Positions 1 through 9,400 of a stretch of DNA of 64,000 nucleotides are shown here, one piece after another. Position 1 is the stretch's first letter; each line of letters starts with the position of its first letter. The position numbers and the translations under genes were made by a program. The notes beneath the pieces are model-generated. The model had not been told where the DNA came from. It made no database searches and saw nothing but the letters and a program-made list of their open reading frames with translations. This stretch comes from Myxococcus xanthus. Lineage in GTDB: Bacteria > Myxococcota > Myxococcia > Myxococcales > Myxococcaceae. Where the stretch lies: the NCBI RefSeq assembly GCF_006402735.1, contig NZ_CP017174.1:8040001-8104000 (forward strand), given 5' to 3'.

Positions 1-29
1 GGCAGCAACCGGCGGAGCATCGGAGCGGC

Positions 30-1361
30 TCAGTTTCCCAGGGAGGGCACGTCGTCGAAGTCCGAGCTTCCACTGGGCATGAGGCGCTCGAAGCGCTCCT
101 TGCGCGTGTCCAGCGACTGGGCCTTGCGAATGAGCGCCCCGAGCTGCGCCACGTCCTTGCGGGCTCGCAGCGGCTCGCCGATGCCCTCCCACAGCGCCAG
201 CAGCCGGGGCCAGTCAAGGGCTCGCGTCCAGAAGGAGCCTCGCAACTTCTCCGCGAACGCGGAGGCCACGTAGGCCAGGCGCGTGGATGGGGCGGCGCGG
301 GCATAGTCGGAGCGCAACGTGCTGGAGGGCATCAACATCTGCACCCGGCGCCAGATGCTCGAGTTGCTCTGCTCGTAACGCACCCGGAGCATCCCGAAGG
401 CGATGGAGGGCCCACGCAGCTTCACCTCGTGGATGGTGGTGACGGATTGGCCGGCGGCCAGCGGGAACAGCGCCGTGTCGTCTCCCGGGTCGAGCGGCTC
501 CGGGTTCGGAGACAGGTACTCGTAGCCCAGCAGCCGGTAGCGGGCGACGGCCTGCCGGCTGAACTCCACCTGGACGCCCACCTCGCGGACCGGTTCGCGA
601 GCCTTCACCGTGATTCGCACCACGTGGTAGCCCTTGCGGCTGGGCGAAGGAAAGCCCTCGACGTAGAGCAGGAAGGGGCCATACGGCTCGCCTTCGTCCC
701 CTGAGTTGAAGCTGTTGATGAAGGCCTCCGTCCGCACCGCGCCCTCCGCGGGGAAGACGTCGCGGGACAGGTGGTCGCGCGCCACCGCATAGGCGCTGGT
801 GTCCACGGCCACGGGGAACTCCGAGACGCGCGACTCCTCCGTGTCGATGGTGGGGTTCACCCCGAAGCCCCGCGTCTCGATGCCAGAGCCCGGCTTGCCC
901 AACGACGCGCGATAGACGGTCTGCCACGCCCCATCCGGCACGAGCACGGGCAGGTGCTGCAACGCCCAGGCGGGTGCCCGCCCCCGGTCATCGTCCACCG
1001 GCGCGGGGGCCAGCACGGAGGGGCGCGTCAACAACGCAGCCAAGAGCGCCACGTCCACGGGGGGCGCATGCCCGGCCTTCACCGTGATGTCCGTCCGGAT
1101 GAGCGCCTGGAAGGACTCCTTCTCGAAGCGGAGTGAATAGACGCCATCCTCCAGTTGGGGAAAGCGGAAGGCGCCATTCGCGTCCGTCACCGTGGAACGG
1201 GGCTCCGGCAGGACGGGCGAGGTCGCGGTGACGCGCACCTCCGGAATCGCGCTTCTGTCACTGGCACGCACGACGGTGCCGGAGAGGCCTCCGGCCGCCA
1301 GCGCAGGCGCGGACAGCACCAGGAGGACGACACAGAGGGCATTGCAGAGGGTGGGCTTCAT
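30..1361 (-). CDS. Secreted CarboxypepD_reg / YfbK-like protein lacking the VWA domain
   Basis: 443 residues from the ATG at 1361, chosen because it begins a clean signal peptide (MKPTLCNALC, hydrophobic core, cleavage near ALA-AGG). An upstream ATG at 1373 is also in frame; neither has a strong SD. After the signal comes a carboxypeptidase-regulatory-like beta-sandwich (about residues 24-110). Next is the conserved N-terminal module of YfbK-type von Willebrand proteins (VDTSAYAVARDHL, then AVRTEAFINSF), followed directly by the module that normally lies after the VWA domain (QVEFSRQAVARYRLLGYEY). The VWA domain of about 180 residues expected between these is absent, yet the frame is intact, so no MIDAS metal site remains. 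It is last in the minus-strand run after the dipeptidase gene (98-nt gap). Function unknown; probably an envelope protein. Confidence 0.85.
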   Translation of the reverse strand: MKPTLCNALCVVLLVLSAPALAAGGLSGTVVRASDRSAIPEVRVTATSPVLPEPRSTVTDANGAFRFPQLEDGVYSLRFEKESFQALIRTDITVKAGHAPPVDVALLAALLTRPSVLAPAPVDDDRGRAPAWALQHLPVLVPDGAWQTVYRASLGKPGSGIETRGFGVNPTIDTEESRVSEFPVAVDTSAYAVARDHLSRDVFPAEGAVRTEAFINSFNSGDEGEPYGPFLLYVEGFPSPSRKGYHVVRITVKAREPVREVGVQVEFSRQAVARYRLLGYEYLSPNPEPLDPGDDTALFPLAAGQSVTTIHEVKLRGPSIAFGMLRVRYEQSNSSIWRRVQMLMPSSTLRSDYARAAPSTRLAYVASAFAEKLRGSFWTRALDWPRLLALWEGIGEPLRARKDVAQLGALIRKAQSLDTRKERFERLMPSGSSDFDDVPSLGN

Positions 1362-1459
1362 CGTGGGTGCCATCCCGGGCCACGCACGCCGTGACCACCC
1401 TGGGGAGGTGCCTGCAGCGTGCCGCACGCGGGCCCTCCGTTCATCATGGTTTCATCATG

Positions 1460-2116
1460 TCATGGCGAGGAGAAGGGCACGTCCAGCACGGGGCGCGTCT
1501 TCGCGTCCGGCAAATCGTAGTGCCACCACTCCATGCGGTTGCGCTTGAAGCCCGCGCCTTCCATGGCCTCGCGCAGGATTTCGCGGTGCTTGCGCGACGC
1601 CTCGGTGCCGCCCTCGTACCCATGGTGCGCGGCGCGGCTGAAGGTGTCGAAGGGGGTGGGCATCTCCACCTCCTTGCCTTCAAGCGTCGTCAGCGTGAGG
1701 TCCACCGCCCCGCCCCGGTTGTGGTTGGAGCCGGTGCGCGGGTTGGCGACGTAGCCGGGCACCGGCATGATTTCCCACATCTGGTACTGCACCGCGCGCG
1801 GCCGGTAGCAGTCGTACACCTTCAGCCGGTAGCCCTGGGTACGCAGCACGTCCGCGGCCTTCTTCAGGCGCTCGGCCGACTCGGGCAGCAGCAGGCAGCG
1901 CGCCGTGTCCGGGTACACCTTCCGCTTCAGGAAGTTGTCCGCCGTCGCGTAGCGCAGGTCCACGACCAGGTCCGACACCACCGTGGTGGCGTCCACCAGG
2001 GAGGCCGCGGCCTTCGGCGTCGCCGCGGCCTTCGGCGTTCCCGCGTCGTTGGCCAGCGCGGGCCCGGACGACAGGCCCAGCGCCACCACCACGCCCCAGC
2101 CCAGGCGCGGCGTCAC
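1460..2116 (-). CDS. D-alanyl-D-alanine dipeptidase (VanX/DdpX-like, M15D)
   Basis: 218 residues; predicted to hydrolyse D-Ala-D-Ala or related dipeptides released from peptidoglycan precursors or turnover. Residues 1-22 form a signal peptide, so it should act in the periplasm, unlike cytoplasmic VanX. Zinc ligands of the family are visible: H132 and D139 in SNHNRGGAVD and H199 in EWWHY, with E196 as the catalytic base and R105 in CYRPR. A short tandem repeat (TPKAAA twice, residues 28-39) separates signal and catalytic domain. The GTG start overlaps the queC stop as GTGA, implying translational coupling. Scavenging of wall dipeptides is more likely than vancomycin resistance because no vanH or vanA neighbours are present. 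Confidence 0.92.
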   Translation of the reverse strand: MTPRLGWGVVVALGLSSGPALANDAGTPKAAATPKAAASLVDATTVVSDLVVDLRYATADNFLKRKVYPDTARCLLLPESAERLKKAADVLRTQGYRLKVYDCYRPRAVQYQMWEIMPVPGYVANPRTGSNHNRGGAVDLTLTTLEGKEVEMPTPFDTFSRAAHHGYEGGTEASRKHREILREAMEGAGFKRNRMEWWHYDLPDAKTRPVLDVPFSSP

Positions 2117-2805
2117 GCGGACTCCGTGTAGCGCGTGGGGTCCGGAACGCCGGCTTCCTCGAAGCCCTTCTTGCGCAGCACGCAGCTGTCACAGCGCCCA
2201 CAGGCGCGGCCCTGGGTGTCCGGGTCGTAGCAGGAGTGCGTCAGGCCGTAGTCCACGCCCAGCTTCACGCCTTCACGGATGATGTCCGCCTTCGTCAGGC
2301 CGGACAGCGGCGCGTGCACGGTGAAGCGCGCACCCTCCACGCCCGCCTTGGTGGCCAGGTTGGCCATCGATTCGAAGGAACGGATGAACTCCGGGCGGCA
2401 GTCCGGATAGCCGCTGTAGTCCACCGCGTTGACGCCGATGTAGATGTCCGTGCTGCCCACCACCTCCGCCAGCCCCAGCGCCAGCGAGAGGAACAGCGCG
2501 TTGCGCGCCGGCACGTACGTCACGGGGATGCCGTGGCTCATCTCATCCGAGGGCCGGTCCTTGGGCACCTCGATGTCCGCCGTCAGCGCGGAGCCGCCCA
2601 CCTGCCGCAGGTCGATGGACACCACCCGGAAGTCCGTCACGCCCATGGCGGCGGCGACCTTCTTCGCCTGCTCCAGCTCCACGGCGTGCCGCTGTCCGTA
2701 GGCCACCGCCAGGCAGACGGGCTCGAAACCCTTCGCCTTGGCCATGGCCAGGCACGTCGTCGAATCCAGGCCGCCCGAAATCAACACCACCGCGCGCTTC
2801 ACCAT
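2113..2805 (-). CDS. queC: 7-cyano-7-deazaguanine synthase
   Basis: 230 residues, the usual QueC length. It converts 7-carboxy-7-deazaguanine to preQ0 with ATP and ammonia, in queuosine tRNA modification. The PP-loop SGGLDSTT lies at the N-terminus, and the C-terminal zinc cluster is seen as C-x8-C-x2-C-x2-C in HSCYDPDTQGRACGRCDSC. The start is the ATG at 2805, with a strong SD (GGAGGG) 5 nt upstream; a longer in-frame reading is rejected. The upstream lipoprotein stop shares one base with this start (TGATG), and the next gene overlaps its stop, so it sits in a translationally coupled run. No queD, queE or queF gene is in the window. Confidence 0.97.
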   Translation of the reverse strand: MVKRAVVLISGGLDSTTCLAMAKAKGFEPVCLAVAYGQRHAVELEQAKKVAAAMGVTDFRVVSIDLRQVGGSALTADIEVPKDRPSDEMSHGIPVTYVPARNALFLSLALGLAEVVGSTDIYIGVNAVDYSGYPDCRPEFIRSFESMANLATKAGVEGARFTVHAPLSGLTKADIIREGVKLGVDYGLTHSCYDPDTQGRACGRCDSCVLRKKGFEEAGVPDPTRYTESA

Positions 2806-3410
2806 CAATCCCTCCGCTCTCCCTGCACGGTGTACACCGTGGTGCAGGTGGTCGGCTGGCAATTGCAGTTGCGGGTCCCCGGCAAGAAGATGTCCGTGAG
2901 GGAGCCGCACGCCAGCGACACGTCGTAACCGTTCTCCGTGGGGCCCGGCACCGAACCGTCGGGGATGCCGCCGTCGAACTGGCGGCAGTCCCGGCTGAGG
3001 CTGCGCGCCTGGCTGTCGCTGAAGAGCGTCACCCGCAGCGTCTCCTCGATGGCGGAGTCCTCGCAGCCCGTGCCACAGGACGCGCGGGGCGCGACGGCCT
3101 TCAGCGTGGACGTGGCCACCTGCCCTTCATAGCCCGCGTCCCGCGAGTAGCCCTGCACGGTGAAGAAGCCCGTGCCCGCGTCCGTGTCGCGCGAGAAGGT
3201 GCCCTCGAAGAGGAACACGCCGGCGTCGTTGGTTTGCGCGAAGTCCGGCACCGAGGCGTCGCACGTGGTGCGCGCGGCATCCAGCCGGGCCTCGAAGCGG
3301 AACGAACCGAGCACCTGGTCACCCGGGTACACCGGTTCGGAATAGCAGGCCATCGCCACGGCGACGGCCGTGACGGGCAGGGCGGCGAGAGCGAGACGCT
3401 TCACGTGCAT
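2805..3410 (-). CDS. Putative lipoprotein, Cys-rich, unknown function
   Basis: 201 residues with a signal segment ending in VAMAC (candidate lipid-modified Cys22; the -3 position is Ala, so the lipobox is slightly atypical). The mature part is a small domain with several Cys pairs (CGTGC; CNCQPTTC near the C-terminus) and many Asp-Ala-Gly stretches, likely disulfide-bonded in the envelope. I recognise no family. The start overlaps the last 10 nt of the giant TPR gene, and the stop overlaps the queC start by one base, so expression is coupled to both. Confidence 0.8.
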   Translation of the reverse strand: MHVKRLALAALPVTAVAVAMACYSEPVYPGDQVLGSFRFEARLDAARTTCDASVPDFAQTNDAGVFLFEGTFSRDTDAGTGFFTVQGYSRDAGYEGQVATSTLKAVAPRASCGTGCEDSAIEETLRVTLFSDSQARSLSRDCRQFDGGIPDGSVPGPTENGYDVSLACGSLTDIFLPGTRNCNCQPTTCTTVYTVQGERRD

Positions 3411-6400
3411 GGCGGCGCCACGCTACACGGCCAGGCGCCGTCCAGCACGCAAAGGGCCAGCGCCCGGAAGGTGTCGCCACGGGCAAGCACGGCGCCTACA
3501 TCCACCTGCGCCGGGTCCCCTCCGCGCACCTCCGCGTCGAGCCGCGCCAGGACGCGCCCCGCCGCCAGCGAGGCCGGCACGGCGCGGAAGGCCGCCACCG
3601 CCGCCACTTCCATACCCGGCACCAGACCGGGACGGGCCAGCTTGACGCCGTTTTCACCCAGCGCCAGCGCCAGCGCGCACAGGTACCCCAGCTCGGAGGC
3701 GCCGAAGCAGGACAGCGCGCCCGCGCCCAGCACCAGCACGTCGCCGCTGGCCAGGTACGCCTCCACCCCGCCCACCGGGTCCATCACGAGCTGCAGCGAG
3801 CCCGCGCCCAGCGAGGACAGGACGGGACGAAGCGCCGCGGCCAGCCGGGGCAGGCGCTCGGCCGTCACCGGCACCGCACCGGCGGGCACCGAGTGCTCGA
3901 AGCCCGAGGGCACCGGCAGCGCGGACACCGGAGCCTGCGGCGCCGCCGCGTCGCTGGAGGACAGGGCCGCGCCCACGCCGTCCGCGCGCTGCGAGTCCTC
4001 CGTCCGGCCCAGCGCCCGCAGGGCCTCCGCGTAGAGCGTCCACCCATCCACGTCCAGCGGGTGCTCCCGGAGCAGGTGCGGCCAGATGCGGACGGCCAGG
4101 GACACACCCTCGGGCACCGTGGAGAGGTGCTCGGCGGCCATGCGGGTGACTTCAGGGGACAGCTCGCCGGCATCGAAGAGGCGCGCGGCGAGCCGGGCTC
4201 CAGGCGACACCAACTGCGCGTCCAGGTAGCCGCGGAGGATGGCCTCCAGCACCGCGGGTTCGTCGGTGAGCCGCTCGCGCAGGCGCAGGGCCTCGCCGGT
4301 GAGGCCGCGCTCCTCCGCCAACCTCGCGCGGCGGGCCAGCCGTTCGTCCGTCTCCGGCAACCGCTCGAGCTGCGCGGCAGCGTCCGCCACCATGCCCAGC
4401 GCCTCGTAGGCGTCCGCCAGCCGCTCGCGGTAGGTGTTGCCGGACTCGGCGCCCGCGGCCTGCTCCAGCCGCTCCACCAGCGACACGAAGACGGCGGGCT
4501 CCTCGCCCAGGTCCACCAGCGACAACAGGTGCCGCAGGGAATGGAGCTGCGCGGGGTCGTCCTTCAGGGCCTGCTCAAAGGCTTCGCGCGCCTCGGGCAG
4601 TTGCTCCAGCGGGCTGAGCAAGAGCTCGCCGCGCTCCAGGTGCAGGACGGCGCGAGCCGCCGCGTCCGACTCTTCGTCGGCCAGCTGCGACAGCGTGCGC
4701 ACGCAGGCCTCGTAGCGGCCCAGTTCCAGCTCCAGCGCGTGACGCTCGCGCAAGAGCGCCTTGCGCCGCGAGGGCCAGCCGTCCGCCGCCATGGCCAGCG
4801 CTTCCACCCGCACCGTGCCCGGCTGCGCATGCACTTGCGCCAGCACCGCCTCCGCCAACGCCTCCGGGAGCTTCTCCAGGGTGGGCAGCAACAGCGTCAG
4901 ACGGGCCGCGAAGCCCGGCTCGGGCGCCAGCTCTTCCAGCGCGCGCAGGCGAGGCAGTACCGAGGCCGCCGCCGAGCGGAGCACCTCGTCGCGCAGCGCC
5001 ACCGCGAACGCGGCGTCACGCGCGGCGGACAGGCCCGCGAGCTCCAACAACCCTTCCGCGTCGCCTTCCGCGCGCAGGCCATCCGCCAGGGCCGAGGCAT
5101 GCGCGGGGTCCGCGTCCGCCAGCGCGGCCAGGGCCCACAGCGCCTCGCGCGTGCGCGCCGCGTCGCCCGCCTGCGCGGCCATGGCCAGCGCGTCGGTCAG
5201 GTCGCCCGAGGCCATGGCGGGCGCGAAGCCCACTTCCAGCGCGCGAGCGAAGGCGCCCAGCCGGCCGAAGCGCTCGGCCAGCTCCGAGGGCGCGAGCATG
5301 TCCGGTGCCTCGGTGGCGATGCGCTCGAACACCTCCAGCGCCTCGCCGTGCTCGCCCGCCTTCTCCCAGAGGCCCGCGGCCTCCAGCAGCAGCGGGGGGC
5401 GCTCCTCCGGCGCCGCCAGTCGCGCGGCCTGAAGTAGCGCACGCGCCGCGCGAGGCGCCTCGCCCGACGCGCGGTACAGGTGGGCCACCCGCAGGACGGC
5501 GTCGACGTCCGGCTCCACCGAGGCGGCGTCCTTCGCCGCCTTCAGGGCCTCCGGCAGCTGTCCGGCGGCCTCGAAGCCCCGCGCGGCCGCCATGAGCAGG
5601 ACCTGCCGCTCGCGGCCAGAGGCCAGCTCCGCGCGCGCCACCTGCACCTCGGCGCGGCGCGCGGGCGCGTCCTTCAGCAGCGGCTCCAGGGCTTCCAGCG
5701 CATCCGCGTAACCCGCGCCCGAGGCGCCACGCGCGGCCACTTCCTCCAGTGCCTCGCGCGCCACGTCCTCGCGGCCCGCGGCACGCGCGAGCGCGGCCAG
5801 CTCCAGCCGCAGCACCGCGGCCTCGTCGGCGTCCTCGACGCGCGGCACCAGCTGCTCCAGCGCCGCCAGCAGCCGCGTGGAATCGCCCCGCTGACGCAGG
5901 CCCGTCACCAGTGCATGGAGCGCGGTGAGGTCCTCCGGCGCGGCCTCCGAGGCGCGCTGGGTCAGCGTCCAGGCCGCGTCTTCATCCGCCAGCGAGTTGG
6001 AGGCCACCGACGCGGCGGCCAACAGCAGCTCCGCCGCGCGACGGCCACCCGCTGCCTCCGCGCCCGAGGCGTACACGTCCAGCAGGTCGCCATGACGTCC
6101 CAGGGCGTGCAGCCCCGCCACGGCCCGGTCGATGACGGACGCATCCGCGGGACGCAGGCGCGCCAGCGGCAACAGCGCGTCGATGGCGTCCTTCGGGTCG
6201 TCGAAGAGGTCCGCCGCGCGGCGGTAGAGCACCTCGGCGGTGGCGGCGTCCTCCGCATGGCGCGCCAACTGGAGCGACGCCCGGTAGAGGCCCGGCGCGT
6301 TGCCCGTGCGCGAGTGCACCTCGGCCAGGAGCGACAGCGCCTCGCGGCCGCGCTCGCCTTCCGGCTCCAGCGCCACCACGGACTCGAAGGCATCCGCCGC

Positions 6401-9400
6401 GTCGTGGAACGCGCCCGCGCCAAGCGAGGCATGGCCCAACCGCAACCAGGTCCGCGTTCGCACCGGCACCGGCAGCGCGTCGCCTCCCACGTCCAGCAGG
6501 CGGCGGTCATAGGGGCGCGCGGCGACGGGGCCTCCGCCCTTCGCGGCCAGCTCGGCGCGCGCGGACAGGGCGTCCACGTCGTCCCCCGCCAGGGAGAGGT
6601 ATTCGTCGAAGGCCTCCGCGGCCAGCAGCGCCTCGCCCGCGTCCAGCAGGCGAGAGGCACGCTCGCGCAGCAGCGGCAGGGCCTCCGACGTGGACAGCGC
6701 CGCGGCGCGCTGGGACAGCAGGTCCGCCAGCCGGCGCACGTCCCCGGCCGCGCGCTCGCGCACGTGCTCGAAGGCCTCCGCGCTCGCGGGGCTCAGCTCG
6801 AAGGCCTGGTCCTCGCACAGCAGCGCCCGCTCGCGGGCACCGGCGGCGCGGAAGGCACGGGCGGCGGACAGGTAGCTCTCCGCGGCGCCCGCGGCATCCT
6901 GGCGCTGCGCCCTGCGCAGCATCAGCTCGGCGAGCGCCTGGTGGTCCTCGGCCTCCTCCAGGAAGGCGAGGTGCCGGGCGAAGACGGGCTCGCGGAACGG
7001 GTCCGCCTCCAGCAGCACCGCGTCGAACTCCGCGGCGTCCGCGTGACGCTTCACCTCGTGCAGCAGCTCCGCCGCCTGCGCGGTGAGCTCCAGGTCGTCC
7101 GGGCGCGCGCCACGCGCCGCGATGAAGGCCGCGGCGGCGGCCTCCGGGCGCCCTGCCCGGTCGCGGTACAGCACGGCGGCGCGCAGGAACAGCTCCGCGC
7201 GACGGGCCGCGTCGGGCTCGCCTTCCGCGCACTCCTCGTACCAGGCCGCCAGCTCCGCCAGCCGGCCGTCGCTCTCCAGGAGCTTCTCCAGCAGGCCCTC
7301 GGCCTCCGTCAGCGCCCGGTCCTTGCGCAGCGCCGAGCGCAGCAACTCCTCGGCCTTCGCCACGTCCGACAGCACGCCCAGGTTCAGCCGCGCCAGCCGC
7401 AGCAACACGGCCGCGGCCTCGCCCGCGTCATCCAACAGCGGCAGCGCGCGCTCCAGCCAACGCGCCTCGGCCTCCGCGTCGTCGCGACGCTCGGCCAGCG
7501 CCGCTCCCAGCTTCGCGGTGCCCAGGTCCACGGCCAGGGCGAAGGCGCGCTCCAGCGCGACCTCGGCGCCGGCGGGGTCCAGCTTCACGTCGCGCAGCAG
7601 CTTCGCCCGGTAGCGCTCGCACGCGGCGGCCTCGGACTGCTGCCCCCGCGCCTCCAGCAAGTCGCGCGCATCCGCCAGCGCCCGCAGCGCGTCGTCCGCG
7701 CGGCCCAGGTCGACCGCGAGCCGGGCCTCTTCCTGATAGGCCTCGAGCGCCGCGTCCGGGTCCCCTGCCTCGAGGCTGAGGGTGGCCACCTGGCGCAGCT
7801 CGGCGAGCAACTCCAAGGTGCGGCCAGTCTCCCGGTGCAGCGCCGCCAACCGGCGACGCAGCGGCAGCGGCTCCGACGCCAGCGACGCGGCGCGCGCCAG
7901 CAGCGAGGCCGCCACACCCGCGTCCGCGAGCACCTCGCGGGCCCGCGCCGACAGCTCGACGAGCCGCTGCACGGTGTCCTCGGACGGCGCCAATGCGTGC
8001 GCGTGGGTGACGCGCACCTCGAAGGCGCCGCGCGGGTCATCCTTCTCCAGCAGCGCGGCCAGACGCATTACGGCGGCCTCGCACAGGGGCCGCTCGGCGA
8101 GCAGCTTCCGGTACGCGGCCGCCGCGCGCTTCGTCTCTCCGGTCTGCTCGGCCAGCTCCGCCAGCCGCAGCCACGTGGACTCCGCGGCCTCCGGCGCGCT
8201 GTGGAAATCCGCGGCGGCGGCGAGTGCGTCTTGCAGCGGCAGCGCCTCGATGACCGCGCCGCGCAGGTAGAGCAGCTCCGCCAGCGACGCCAGCTCCGCC
8301 CCCTGCGCGGGGACCAGCGAGTGGGCCTTGCGCGCCAGCTTCAGCGCCTTGTCCAGGTCGTGCGCGCCGCGCGCATGGCCTGCGCCCTCGCGCAGCAGCA
8401 GCGCGGCGTCCTGCGCCGTGGCGCTCTCCGCCGCGGTCTCCAGCAACGCCGCGGCCTCGCGCAGCTCGCCACGCTCCGCCACCAGCGAGACGAGGCGACG
8501 GCGAACGGCGGCATCGGACGGGGACAGGCGCAGCGCCTGTCGCAGCGCGGCCTCGGCGGGCACCGGCTGCGACAACCGGTCCAGGTAGAGGCTGGCCAGC
8601 TCGGCGTACATCGCGGCCGCCTCGGCGGGCGCCACGTGGGGGGCCTCCGTGGAGAGCAGCTCGGCCAGCGCGGCCCAGTCCTCCCGGGCCCGCAGCACGC
8701 GCTGGAGCGCGGCGGTGGCCTGCGCGTGCCGGGGTGCCAACGCGAGCGCTGCCTCCAGGCTCTGCCCCGCGTCCTCCAGGCGGCCGCTGGACTCCAGCAG
8801 CGCGGCGCGCGCCAGCAGCGCCTCCACGCGGCGAGGCGCGGGCCCCTGAAGCGCCGCTTCAGCGAGCGCGGTGGCCTCGTCCTCCGGCTTGCCATCACGG
8901 CGCGCCAACTCAGCGAGGGAGAAGAAGGCGTCACACCGCTCCGCCGCGGACAGGTCCAGCGCGATGGCCGCGCCCAGGGCCTCGCGCGCGAGGACGCGCT
9001 CGTCCTTCTCCACCAGCGTGGCGGACAGGGCCAGCAGGCGCTCGCGAGCGCGGGTGGCGAGGTTGGCATCAGCGGACACGGCGCGGCGCCAGACGTCCAG
9101 CTCCGCGGCCTCGTCGCCCGACTCGCGCGCCAGCTCCGTCAGCGCGAGCAGCAGCGATGCGGGACGACGAGAACCCTTCGCGGCCTCCGAGAAGTCGTCA
9201 CGCGCGGCGGACACCCGGCCCGCGGCGCGGTGAAGCACGGCGCGCCGGGCCAGCAACTCCGCGCGCGCCTCGCCCGAGGCGGCGGCCACGAGCGTGCTCA
9301 GCAACTCCAGCCGCTCCGTCTCCTCCTCTGGCGTGCCGGTGCCGGGCGGAGGCAGCAGGTCCAGCAGCGACTGCGCCGCCCAGGTGTCGTGCGGCTCCTC

